Assembly (NCBI RefSeq): GCF_030052815.1
Contig: NC_079510.1
Span: 3,687,528 to 3,751,527, forward strand
Length of the DNA: 64,000 nt
Direction: 5' to 3'
Origin: Hevea brasiliensis
Lineage: Eukaryota; Streptophyta; Magnoliopsida; Malpighiales; Euphorbiaceae
The position numbers and the translations under genes were made by a program. The notes below the pieces were generated by a model. That model made no database searches. It was not told the DNA's origin and saw only the letters and a program-made list of their open reading frames with translations. This document shows positions 46,231-58,611 of the stretch, piece after piece. Position 1 is the stretch's first letter. Every line of letters starts with the position of its first letter.

Positions 46231-47577
46231 GTTTTGCTCTCTTTATTTTCAGATAAATCACTAGGTTATGAAACAAACGTATACTGGTCCAAATGACCTA
46301 AAATTTTACCCATGGAAAGTTTAGACATAGGGCTACACTTTTCATGAAGACCACTTAACCCAGTTTTGCCTTTAACCAATTCAAATTGTTAACACAAGTT
46401 GGGTCACTGAAACTGCCAACCCAGAAAATGTCCCAAAATACTGTTCCTTTGGTATGTTGACCAGTTTTGGCAAAAATGCCATAACTTGGTCTCCAAATCT
46501 ACAAATTGAGTGAAACTAGTGCCAAGAGTTTTATAAGACATAGCACAACAATTTTTATGTTTTGACTAAGCTCTAGAAACCACTGCATCCTAGGGAAAAT
46601 ATTAGCTAAAGTTAGGAATTGAAATCTAGAAAATGTTAAGTTGAACCCAGAATGCCATTTGATACCTGTGTGTTCATTTGGCCATAACTCCCATTAGGAA
46701 ATTCCATTTGAGATTTGCCAATATGATCTAGAAACATGATCCTTAGGGATACAATATTGATTTAGACACCTTTGCCAAATTCTAAGTGTAAAGACCCTAA
46801 AAAGAGGGTCAAACATACTGCCCTGAAGTTGATTTTTGCCCTTATAGGACTGAGAGTCCAGGTTAATACATTGACCATAACTCACTATACCAAGCTTGAA
46901 AAATTATGAAATTGTACCTGGGAGTCCCTAAGACATAGAGGAACATATCTTGTGAAGGAACCTAAGTCTAAAAATGACAATAAAATGATCAAATGACTGG
47001 TCAAAGTTTATTGACTAGAAATTGTAAATTCTGGACAGCTTAGAGGCAAAGGGACCAGTTATGGTATTTTGACCATAACTTGAGTTCTATAACTCCAAAT
47101 TCAGTAATTCAAAAACTGAAATTCAAGTTTAAACATAGAGGAACAATTGTTATGAAGGAAGTGTGACTAAATAGACATCCTAACCTAGTCAAATTCCTAG
47201 ATAAAGATAACACATCAACATGAACCTAAAGAAAGGTTCATGGGAAAAATGCTATATATAATAATTAAAATACTCATAAGGATAATTAAATATTAAAAAT
47301 GATATGAATATGTAAATTGGGACTAATGTCCCATTAATATGAAATTAATGGTACCAATGAACAGTACTAGAAAATAGTAACAATGAATAGTGCTAAAATA
47401 ATTAAAAATGTTTAATTGCCCATAGTATACCTAGACTTATTTATTTAGTTTGGATAAATTGGTATACCAATTAGGGACCACAGATAGCAGTACTGCTTAT
47501 AGAGCAAATCATGAACTGACAATATGTCACACCCCGGCTTAGGGGGCCCCAGCTCAAGCCCCTCTATGGGTGGCCTT

Positions 47578-47887
47578 CTCGCCAGCGTACCCTTCTAGAG
47601 GCCGGACCTGCGACTCACAAGGTACTGTCCGCTTTGTGGAATTAAATCCCTTCGCTTCTGCAGAGCTAGGATTCGAACCCTTATCACTCACGGTTTTGCT
47701 TCGCCTCTCACCAATTGAGCTGCCTCTCACCAATTGAGCTGCAGCTCAATTGGTGAGAGGCGAAGCAAAACCGTGAGTGATAAGGGTTCGAATCCTAGCT
47801 CTGCAGAAGCGAAGGGATTTAATTCCACAAAGCGGACAGTACCTTGTGAGTCGCAGGTCCGGCCTCTAGAAGGGTACGCTGGCGAGA
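47578..47887. repeat. Near-perfect long palindrome of tRNA-related repeats
   Basis: The left arm (47,578-47,741) and right arm (47,742-47,887) are reverse complements except for an 18-19-bp local duplication (CTCTCACCAATTGAG) in the left arm. Both arms carry the B box GGTTCGAATCC and the A-box-like head. Transcripts would fold into a long hairpin. Confidence 0.85.
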
Positions 47888-48208
47888 CACTTCATTTTGA
47901 GATCTCATAAATAGTTGCGAATGATATGATAAAAGAGAATATGATATGGAAATATGTGAGATGACTATGAATATGTTAACAGGTGATAGTGGAACCCGCC
48001 AGATGCTAATAAAACAGAGGAGGATGCATTGGGTCTCCACAAAAATAAGATATAAAAAAAAAAAAAAAATTTCTACACGTAAATTACCTGATTTAAAGGA
48101 CATTAAAATTTACAATAGACATGACAAGACAAGATAGGGTGCTCCGGCACCGAATGTGGCACTTCTTGCTCGGCTATACAATAGACGGGTAAGGGGCGTC
48201 ACATTTAG

Positions 48209-48409
48209 AGCTGCAGCTCAATTGGTGAGAGGCGAAGCAAACCCGTGAGTGATAAGGGTTCGAATCCTAGCTCTGCAGGGCGAAGGGATTTAATTCCACA
48301 AAGCGGACAGTACCTTGTGAGTCGCAGGTCCGGCCTCTAGAAGGGTACGCTGGCAAGAAGGCCACCCATAAAGGGGCTTGAGCTGGGGCCCCCTAAGCCG
48401 GGGTGTGAC
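48209..48409 (+). mobile_element. tRNA-related repeat (putative SINE), plus orientation
   Basis: The head AGCTGCAGCTCAATTGG is followed by the B box GGTTCGAATCC at about 48,257, then AGCTCTGCAG. The AGAGCT at 48,206 and AGCTCT after the B box could pair as an acceptor-like stem, supporting a tRNA origin. The ~140-bp body ends CCGGGGTGTGAC. No A-rich tail is seen. It is too diverged for a working tRNA. Confidence 0.55.
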
Positions 48410-49393
48410 ACAATATATGTCTGATATGATTGTTCTACAGGCTATATGCCTACTTACTGGCCATTGTGCCTACTTTATTTCTGGCTTTACAAGCCTAATA
48501 GTCCGTGCCGACGGTGGCCTCGTGCACAGCGGATGTATCTGAGGTAGACATATGGCTGTCTAACCCGTATACTCCCGTGTATCCAGCTTTTATAATTTGT
48601 TATAGGTTTCTTGCGCATTGATAATAATTAATTAATACTGAATATACAATAAGTAAACAGGAAAGACCCCAATAATTTTAATTGATTCCAAAGTGTAAAA
48701 AAATGTAAAAGACCCAGAATTTATGATTTGTAAATATTATTTCAATTGTTTAATTATTATTATTATAAATTATGCACCACTAAGCGTTATGCTTAGCGCG
48801 TTGGTTTTCCATCGCGTAGGTATCAAGATCAAGGCCGCCACAAGAGTATTTGGACGAGTTCCCGGATCTGCCACCGATAAGAGTCACCTCATCAGTCTTT
48901 TGTATTTTGGTAGGGCCCATGTGTAGACTAGTATTTTGGTTCATTATGTCTAGTCATGATGTAATTACTAGTTTATGATGTATTTCATTTTGGACTTGTA
49001 ATTAAACTTTGAGATTGAAATGAAAACTTGTAATTTATTATCTATGAATTTCTATACGAATGCAATAGATAATACTTCATTTTGAGATCTCATAAATAAT
49101 TGTAAATGATATGATACATGAGAATATGATATGGAAATGTGTGAAATGAATATGGACATGTTAACAGGTGATTAGTGGAACCCGCCAAATGCTAATAAAA
49201 TAAGGGAGGCTCTGTTTGGGTCTCCACAGAAATAAGATATAAAAAAAGAAAAAAAAAATTTTCTGCACATAGAATACATGTTTTAAATGACATCAAAAGT
49301 TTACAATAGATATGATAAAACAAGATAGGGTGCTCCGGCACCGAATGTGGCACTTCTTGCTCGGCTATGCGGTAGACGGGTAAGGGGCGTCAC

Positions 49394-51356
49394 ATTACAT
49401 TTTGGTATACTCTCGGACGTAGGAAGAACATGTGTGACATTTGAGGATGGTGTTGCAGACTTTGAGGGAGCACCAGCTATATGCCAAATTTTTAAAATGT
49501 GAATTTTGGCTAGAAAGCATCTCATTCTTGGGACACGTGATTTTTAGTGAAGGCATTCAAGTGGATCACAAGAAAATTGAGGTGGTAACTGATTGGCTTA
49601 GGCCTACAATAGTCACTGAGGTGTGAAGTTTTCTGGGCCCCCTAACTAAGTTAACTCGGAAGAATGTTCTGTTCATTTGGACAGATGATTGTGAGGAGAG
49701 CTTTCAGAAGCTTAAGGAATGTCTAACCACCGCCCCTGTGTAGACATTATCGATGAGTGGTGAAGGATATACCCTGTACTGTGATGCCTCCAGAGTTGGC
49801 TTAGGGTATATTTTGATGCAGAATGAAAAAGTAGTGGCTTATGCTTCAAGGCAGCTAAAGAGACATGAGCAGAACTATCCCACCCATGATTTGGAAATGG
49901 CGACTGTAGTTTTTGCACTAAAGATCTAGAGACACTACCTATATGGTGAAGTGTACAAAATATACACCGACCACAAGAGTTTAAAGTACATCTTCCAACA
50001 GAAGGATTTAAATTTGAGACAGAGGAGATGGATGGAGCTTTTGAAGGACTATGATTGTACCATCCAGTACCACCTTGGGAAGGCTAATGTAGTAGCAGAT
50101 GCTTTGAGCAGAAAATCTTCTGGCAGCTTGGCGTACATATCAGCGGAGAAGAGACCATTAATTCAGGAAGTACATGAGTTGATGGATCAAGGTCTGATCT
50201 TAGATATTTCAAATGAGGGGGTATTATTGGCCCATTTTTCAGTGAGACCAGACCTGCGAGATAGAATTAGAGTTTCCCAACACAGAGACCCGCAATTGAT
50301 GAAGATTATAGAAAGAGTACAGCAGGGTGAAGGTGGTGAGCTTGGATTTGCCAATGATGGCACTCTTATCCAAGGTTTCAGGATATGTGTGCCCGACGTG
50401 GACAATTTCAGAAATGAAATCATGCGAGAGGCACACTATACACTGTATAATTTCCACCTAGGCTACACCAAGATGTACCATGATGTGAAAGATAGCTACT
50501 GGTGGAATGGCATGAAGGGAGACATAGCAGACTTTGTATCTAAGTGCTTGACTTGTCAGAAGGTGAAGTTTGAACACCAAAGGCCATCAGGGAAGCTGCA
50601 AGAGCTCCTTATCCCAGAATGGAAGTGGGAAATAATCACTATGGATTTTGTAACTGGGTTGCCTCGTACCACGTGGGGATATGATTTGATATGGGTGATT
50701 GTAAATCGTCTGACTAAATCAGCTCATTTCTTGCCTGTAAAAATCACCTATTCTGTTGCATAGTATGCCCGGCTCTATGTTCAAGAAATAGTCAAATTGC
50801 ATGGAGTTCCTGCTTCCATAATATCTGATAGAGGGCCTTAGTTCACTTCTAAGTTTTGGAGAAAGCTGCAAGAGGCACTTGGCACACAATTAAATTTCAG
50901 TACTGCCTTCCACCCTCAAACAAACGGGCAGTCCGAAAAGACAATCCAAACACTGGAAGACATGCTTCGCATGTGTGTTTTGGATTTTGGAGGTCAATGG
51001 GATGATCAGCTACCCTTGGTGGAGTTTGCCTACAACAACAGTTATCATTCCAGCATCAGGATGGCACCCTATGAGGCACTATATGGCAGAAAGTGTAGGT
51101 CTCCTCTGTGTTGGATGGAAGTGGGAGAAGAGAAGGTGCATGATGTAGACCTAGTGCAGTACACTTCAGAGATGGTTCCTTTAATCAGGGAAAGATTGAA
51201 AACAGCTTTCAGTAGATAAAAGAGTTATGCAGATCCTAGACGGAGGGATGTAGAGTTTTCAGTAGGTGATTATGTATTCCTGAAGGTTTCTCCGATGAAG
51301 GGAGTCATGAGATTTGGAAAGAAGGGCAAGTTAGCACCTCGGTATATTAGACCTTT
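49394..51356 (+). pseudogene. Decayed Ty3/gypsy pol fragment (RT end to integrase)
   Basis: It starts inside the RT catalytic motif (…ILVYS at about 49,400) directly after an LTR end. RT connection ([15 protein letters not shown]), RNase H ([23 protein letters not shown]) and integrase ([32 protein letters not shown]) follow, and the fragment stops in the GPY-type region (KLAPRYIRPFE). In-frame stops occur near 49,450, 49,740, 49,930, 50,761, 50,838 and 51,217. It differs from the 3,024 element by many residues, so it is another family member. Its right end is fused to the second GH31 unit. Confidence 0.9.
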
Positions 51357-52136
51357 TGAGAGAAATATTTCTTGATAAGATGCAGGAATATTTTATATAT
51401 AGAATAGAACTTTTATTTTAATGTTATTCCTAAATTGAATGGGATTCCTAATTAGATTAGGATCAAGGTAACTAACACTATAAATAGGAGTGTTGTGGAA
51501 ATGTTATTTGGCTTTCAACTCATAGAGTGGAGTTGTCTCCCATTGTAGAGTGGAGCTTTACTATGAAGAGTGACTTTGCCCATTGATGAGGGGCTCCCAC
51601 CCATTATAGTCCTATAGAGGGAAAGAAACTTCGGCCTAAAGTGGAGAAATGACATAAAATTCAATAGGAATGAATTTTTATCCATATAGCTGAAGACACC
51701 CTTTGTGGTGTAATAGTTAAAGTTGTAAATATATTGAGTTATGGCTAGAGAAAATTGAGAAAACTAACTAATGTATTTACTATAAGCAGTTTATAGTAGG
51801 ATCTCTTGGGTGTAATTAGGAAGATGAGTAGTTAGCTTTGAGCTTGTAATTGATTATTATTTATTTGATTATAGTGGAGAATGGCATATCCCTAGATTAA
51901 TCTTATGTGGACAAAATAAATCATGTAAATATTGGTGTTTTGTGTGTTTACTTTATTTTTTTTATAATTTATACATTTCCACGGTGTATAATAAAAAATA
52001 ACAAAAACAGAAGAGGCTTATAAGAAAGAAATGAGTCTCTGTTTCTTTCTTATTTATAAATAAATGATCTCACTTTTTCTCTCTCATTACTTGACCCAAG
52101 CTGTGTACTAACAATTGCAAGAATACAAGCAAAAAA

Positions 52137-52454
52137 ATTTTTGGGTCAGCTGAAGGTAACAACCCTGCCTTACCAATTGTCTCACATGCAGGCGTGCCAT
52201 CCCTTAGCTTTGGGTTTCCAAAGGTTAATGATCCAGTTCCTGCTGCCGCTTTCAACAGCGTCAGCACTACCTCCATTTGTAATCGTCCTCTGGATATTGC
52301 TCCTCATGAGTTCTCATTTGAAGCTGACCATCCTCAAAATAGTTTATCTGAGAGCCCCTTCACTGCCAGTCCACAAAACCCAAATGATGGAGACATTTCC
52401 AACGGATTCATGAAATTTTTAGCATTTCGCTCAATGAGATCAAAAAGTTTATGA
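52137..52454 (+). pseudogene. Unidentified exon-like open frame, copy B
   Basis: Duplicate of the frame at 16,621-16,938 with the same stop. The two amino-acid changes (NSISTT to NSVSTT, GDIFNG to GDISNG) are both non-synonymous, which does not suggest strong constraint. Function is unknown. Confidence 0.35.
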
Positions 52455-53475
52455 GTTTTTAGAAGTTTCAAACTGCAAATAAATCTTTTGCTTTGCAATA
52501 TAACGTGTGGGATGGTATGTTTTGTTTTGCCTAGTTAGATACATGAGTGTTAACCCTGTAGGATGGTCCAGTTTAGGAAAAGAATTTACATTTATATGTA
52601 AAAAATATTTTTAGAAAAATAAATTGTTTTTTTATTATTTAAAAATAACATTGAATATCAATTAAAAAAATAATTTTTGGCCGAAATTAATAATGATATA
52701 TATATATATAAAAGAAATGCTATGTTATTATAGTAGTGCAAGATCTTAAGGATTCCTCAACAGAGGAGGTTGTATCAATGGCGTCCTTTAATTTCAATTT
52801 TTATCATAAAATCTATTAACTAATTTGAGTATAATTAAAGTTTTTGTGACTTGGTATTACTGGATTGTACCTTAACTACGACTAAATTTTACTTATCGTC
52901 CCTTAGATTAGTATACCACAAAAGTCTCTTAACTTAAAATTGTCATAGAAATCCCTATAATTCAATTTAATATATAAATAGTTTTTATTATAAAATGTTC
53001 TTAATAATAATTTAAGTTGGATATATTATTTCATTAATATAAGAAAGAATAATATATATATATATGATTTTTTATTTTAAATAAATAGAAAAAAAATAAA
53101 AAAAATTTTAAATTTTAAACTAACTATAAAATTTTTTAAAAAACATAATCATAATTTTTGATTTATTATGAATAATTTTATAAAAATGAAAGTTAAGGAT
53201 GATTGTGATATATCTGTAGCAAGTGAAATTTAACTATAATTGGTGATAATAATTAAATTGAAATTCAGATATTTTTATGATACAAATTGAAGTTGAGGGA
53301 CAATTGATAAAATTAACCATGAGATTCAATCAAATCCGGTTGGCTAAAGTTAATAGACTTATCGGTCAACAAGGTAGAAGAGTTGAAGTATTTTACAGCG
53401 TGCCTAATGATTATAAAGTTCTAGTTCTATTTTCTCAAAGAGTGATTCAATCATTTGATTAAATTGTGAATTTTT

Positions 53476-54034
53476 AGGATAAATTTTGACAACTATCCTT
53501 GAACTTATCTAGTTGTAATATTATAGTCCTCAACTTGAAAATGTAACATAAAACCCCATCAACTTTCAAATTTTGCACAGTAAAATCCCTCTAACCTCCA
53601 ATTACCAGTTTTTTAGTTAGACGCTGACCTGAACAGTTTCAGCATGGAGTTTAGTCAATATTTCTCTTTTCTGTTTCAAGCCATGTGTAAATTGAATTAT
53701 TTTTCTCTATATAGACAGAATAATTTTTCATCTGTAAAGAGAATAATTTTACACTTTGCATAAGAGAGCGAGAGAAATGTTGACTAAGTGTCATGCAGGA
53801 GCTATTCACATCAGTTTCTAACTGACAAATCTAAGAGAGGAGAGAGAAATGTTGACTAAGTGTCATGCAGGAGCTATTTACATCAGTTTCTAACTGACAA
53901 ATCAGTAATTGAAAGTCAAAGAAATTTTACTGTGCAAAATTTAAAGTTTAGGGGCTTTTATGTTACATTTTAAAGTTAAAGGATTATAGTGTTGCAACTA
54001 TATAAGTTCAGGGACAGTTGTTAAAATTTATCCT
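53476..54034. mobile_element. MITE-like foldback element, copy B
   Basis: Same foldback as at 17,998-18,485 but 71 bp longer. A 71-bp segment starting TAAGAGAG is tandemly duplicated (53,761-53,831 and from 53,832). The duplication is absent from copy A. Confidence 0.7.
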
Positions 54035-56916
54035 GAATTGTTATTTTTAATGTTGGGGATGCTTTATCAATTTTAAATATCTTTACAAATAAAAAAGAAA
54101 GGTCTCATTCCAATCCCAAATGCCAAGTAACCAAAAGAAAAGAGGAAATGATTGAGTTATTCTTAATTCCAATCCCAAATACCAAGTAACCAAAAGAAAG
54201 AGGAAAAGAATTTGCAGAACTTTACGCATTTAACTCAATCTTAATTCCAATCCCAAATAACAAGAAACCAAAAGAAAAAGAAAAAGAATTTGCGGAACTT
54301 TACGCCAATGGAAATCTTAATATTTCTACCTCCTCACACTCTCTTCACTCTTAGACCACTTTCACTATCATACAGGTTCTTAATATTTCTTATTCTTTGA
54401 TCGTTTCATTTCAAGTCTGCAATATCATTCAATCATCAGTTTCTGCATTCTTAAAATGTAACTTCAGTTTCATATGCATTCTCTCAGTAGAGACTATTTG
54501 TGAATTCATTATCTTGTACATGTATCCAAAGGTGGTGCCTAGTGGGGGTAATGGGTTGTAGTTTATCCATTTTTTATTAAGCTGTTTGTTTCTTTGAATT
54601 GAATTCCACTGATTCTTGATCTTGTTTATAGTAAATTTGAGTTGAGGAATGCTGTAATTCGTTGCATGCACCCATTAGTGATTCTATTTTTGTATATATC
54701 ATTTGTTGATTCAAAGGTGGTAGTGGCGTAGTGGAAGTATTGTGTTCTAATTTAGGCACTTACTTTTTTTTATTATTAATTTATTAGTTTGGTTGAATCG
54801 AATTCTGCTGATTCTTATCCTGTTTATCATAAACTTGGGTTGAGGAATAGTGTAATTCCAATTCAATTTTTGGCATGCAGAAAGAAGAGGCCTGATTCTG
54901 TACAAAGTTGGCATTGGTATCTAAAATGGCTGGTCATGAAGAGAAGACTGTTACTTCTGATGCCAAATCAGGGAATATGATTTTCGAGCCTATCCTGGAG
55001 GATGGAGTTTTTCGATTTGATTGCTCATATCCCAGTCTTTCATTCACCAATGCTAAGGATAGGGACACACCAATCATCAGTCATCCAGTTCCCTCATATA
55101 TCCCTACTTTTGAATGTGTTTTAGGAAAGCAGATTGTCAAACTTGAGGTTGGCCTTTCCCATATTTGTACCCTCTAGTTGTTAAATTTAAAATTTCATTC
55201 CTTTTTGTTGTTTCTAGTTGTATTTATTTGCTTATAGCATCTTCAATGCTAATTATGTTTTTTTCCCTGGTTTAGCTTCCCAATGGCACCTCCTTCTATG
55301 GAACTGGAGAAGTTAGTGGACCACTTGAGAGGACAGGGAAGAGAGTAAGTCATTTTAATTTGTTTGCCATTTCCACTCTGAAATCAGATCACCCTCTTAT
55401 AGAGTTCTCAAATGAACTCTAGTATTTAGAGATTCCCAGCACCATACATACGCCCAGCAAATCCCTTTCTATATTCATTATAAAAAGTTTTCCAAATCCA
55501 AACCAAATGAGGAAGTTTATGGCATGATCCACCACATCTAAATATAAGCAGTTTCATTTTAAAAATGTAGGTTTTCACATGGAACACAGATTCATATGGT
55601 TATGGTCCTGAAACTATGCCCTTGTATCAATCACATCCTTGGGTGCTAGCTATTCTTCCAAATGGAGAGGCACTAGGAGTTCTTGCTGACACAACACAAT
55701 GTTGTGAGGTAATGAGAATTATAGCAAAACTGCTTAAAATCTTTAAGCTCATTCTTATATCTTTACCTAATTTCCTGCCAACAATTTATCATAAGCAGAT
55801 TGATTTGAGGAAGGAATCAATTATTCAATTCATTGCTTCAGCCTCATATCCTGTCATTACATTTGGTCCGTTTGCTTCTCCCACTGCTGTCCTGAAATCG
55901 TTATCTCATGCAATTGGTAATTTACTTGACCCTTTTAACTTTTTCTCTTTGAATCTGATTTGTACTCTTTCAATGACTTTTCTAGTGTGCACTTTATGTT
56001 ATGTTTATTATTAGATTTACGTTCATATTTCATCAGACATACAATATATAGCTTATGGAATGAATTTAACCATTGAAAATTGACTAATGAATGTTGGGGG
56101 GTCTTATTTTGATGTTAAGGAATGAATGTTAAGTGTGAAAGATATGCCTCTGTGTGTGTTTGTATTAGTTTGCACTATGCATTTATATCAGTTTGCAATC
56201 GTCACTATACTAGAAAATCAATTGTAAACAAGATAGGTTATAGAGTCTGTAATAAAGGGATGGGAAATTAGGGGGCAAAAGAAAGAATGAAAGGAAGATA
56301 ACTGCAGATATCTACCACCTTCTCGTGTATGGCATCACCACTCCCTTGGTTTTCAACTGTCTTTGTTTGATAAATGTTATGTGTGACAAATAAGACTTCT
56401 TTGCTTATGGTTCTGCCCTTCCCTCTCTGATTGGCAATGAGACTTGTGATTTTAAATTTTTCTTTATGTGTGCGGTGTGGGAGAAGTTCGTAAAACTTCA
56501 AGGGATAGTTAATTGCAGGCCTGCAGTGACTTTAGTAGCTTGTAAAGCTTTGTCCGCAAACTTCAAGTGCAAAAAATGCTATTTGTAGAGAACATTTGCT
56601 TTCCCTTGCTATTTCTCAAAGTTCTGTTTAGAATAAGGGAGTTTGTAAGCAAAACCTTGAAAGTACGGTTAAATGGGGTTCTATGGGACCAGTAGCAACC
56701 ATCAGCTTCATAAGCAAGCTGTCTAAACTATGGCCAATGCATAATCTATCGGCCATTGTGTATCAGAATTTTAGCCTTTTGACACGATATTTTAGAATTG
56801 GGCATTTGTAATCACAAGAAATGGCTTTTCAGCCATAGTAGTTTTTATCACAATGACAAAAGGGATGTGCAATGGTTGGATAGTAGAGGAAGTAAAGTAG
56901 AGGAAAGAGAAGAGGA

Positions 56917-56935
56917 GGGGGGGGGGGGGGGGGGG
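56917..56935 (+). repeat. Poly-G tract (19 G), copy B
   Basis: Nineteen uninterrupted G at the site matching the 25-G tract of copy A. It is followed by TGGTGTGGGTTGGTGGGG, which copy A lacks. Confidence 0.9.
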
Positions 56936-57034
56936 TGGTGTGGGTTGGTGGGGTGTTGTGGTTTTAGGGTGTATGTGTTAGGTGGCGTACCATAGAAGGG
57001 GCATATTGGTGGCTTAGGTAGTTGTAGGTTAAGG

Positions 57035-58080
57035 TAGGGGTGGCCATGGTCCGGTTTTGAATCGAAACTGGTTTGGTCAAAATCAAACCAAAATCATTCA
57101 AAACCGGAACTGGTTTCGAACTGGACCAAAATTGCACTTCTGCGATTTGGTTCAAGTTTATATTTTTCAGAAATCGTGAACTAGCGGTTCCGAACCAAAT
57201 TGAACTGACTGTTCCAAACCAGACCAAACCAGTGATTTAAATACAAAAGAATTCAATAAATACCTCACCCCATTCCTAATTCATTTATATAAATCTTAAA
57301 TGCTCTACACTCTCTTTAATTCTTAATATTCTCTCAATATTTCTCAAATTCTCTAAATAATTATTTTCTACACTCCTTTTAATTCCCAATATACTGTCAA
57401 TTTCTATACTTTATTATTTTATATGCTCATTAAAATTTCAATACTATCTCAATTACTCTGTTATTATTTTATATCATCAATAAAATTTCCAATACCCTAT
57501 ATATTTTTTTCTCTTTTATAATTTTTTAATTATCAATTATTATATAATTTTTAGAAAAAAGGCAAGCAACATAACTGGAAATTTTGATTCTTCTAAATTC
57601 TAAAGCGATACATAGGCAAAATTAAGTTCATACACTTTTTTCTAATTTCTTCAAAAAAAAAAAATTTATCTCTAGTTTTTTAATCAAGTTCAAGCCTTTT
57701 CTTAATAAATTTTTCTTACAGATAAATTATTTTCATTTTCTTTTTTCTTATTGTATTTTGATTAAAAGATTTCTAAGAAAAATTAAAATATTTTACAAAT
57801 ATAAACGAAATTCTAAATTAGTAAAATTTTTCTCCAATTTTTTCGTCTAAGTCGGCCGCCCTTAAACTGCTTCCAAACCATCTTCTATGCTGTCTTAAAC
57901 CATCATTTTTTGAACTACCCTTGAAATCATTTTAAATCGGAACTTGAACCAGAATTGGCGGTTCAGGAACCATCCTCCAGATCGTCCTATAACAATTTGA
58001 TTTAAGTTTATGATTTCATTGAACCTGAACCGGTTGTTCAGGAACCATAACTGGCAGTTCTTGAGCTGTGGCTGCTCCTA
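57035..58080. mobile_element. hAT-like non-autonomous element, copy B
   Basis: Duplicate of 21,467-22,511 with the same TAGGGGTGGCC-type ends and a few substitutions. It has no coding capacity. Confidence 0.6.
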
Positions 58081-58607
58081 GGCTGGGGTGTAAATGACTA
58101 GTCTAACTATTTATCTTCAATTTAAAATTGTGTGGATGCCCATATCAATAAAACCAAACAAACTCTAGTCTACCCATTTACGCAATTGGTGATAGATTAA
58201 AAGTAGCAGTGGCTGCAGTTATTGATTGGCTTGTTTTTATTCATTTAATTCAATACCCATTAGTAGGGGTATGCTCACTATACCAAAATTATTATATTGA
58301 GAATAAAAATTTGTACTCAAAAAGCTATTTATTTGTCTTTATATATTTTTAGAGACAAATAATCATTTGTCCAATTTACTGCTGAGACAAAAAATTGTCT
58401 CTCTTTCCATTTTAACAAACTATATTATTTATCCCTAAATCCATATTTAAAGACAAATTAAATTGACTTTAATTGTTTATTCTAAAATTTCTAAATTTAC
58501 TTTTAGAATCAAATAAATTTGTCTCTAATAATATTTTCTAAAAATAAATAATCTTATCATTATATATAAATTTCTTCATGTCATTAATTATTAATATAAT
58601 GCATTTA

Positions 58608-58611
58608 TTTT
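58608..58611. other. Deletion junction in copy B
   Basis: The sequence GCATTTATTTTAAGGTGACT joins copy A position ~23,043 to ~31,427. TTTT is present at both parental edges. The right edge lies within the last few bases of exon 8, so its splice donor (AAG/GTGACT) survives without the exon. Confidence 0.9.

Larger units (their letters stand above)
47526..48409. mobile_element. Foldback composite insertion with tRNA-like arms and a captured LTR piece
   Basis: This 884-bp insertion is flanked by ACAATAT on both sides (47,519-47,525 and 48,410-48,416). Removing it restores the LTR sequence exactly. The termini GTCACACCCCGGCTTAGGGG and its complement are long inverted repeats of about 200 bp, each a copy of the tRNA-related repeat. 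Next to the left arm a second, head-to-head copy makes a palindrome centred at 47,741. The middle (47,888-48,208) is a ~320-bp chromovirus LTR 3' end plus the five bases TTTAG that follow it in a full element. There is no coding capacity. Confidence 0.75.
46280..49393 (+). repeat. 5'-truncated LTR of a longer Tekay-like subfamily
   Basis: The LTR begins abruptly at TATACTGGTCC, fused to GH31 intron 13 through a shared TATA, and ends with the canonical GGGGCGTCACA at 49,393. It is related to the LTRs at 3,024 and 10,921. Between about 46,455 and 47,070 it has about 600 bp that those lack, so it belongs to a longer subfamily. A foldback composite (47,526-48,409) interrupts it. Confidence 0.8.

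Noticed and set aside
47742..47815. A functional tRNA gene
   Set aside because: The B box is perfect, but the D arm and anticodon region do not fold well and the sequence is embedded in a repeated ~200-bp unit; a tRNA-derived repeat fits better.
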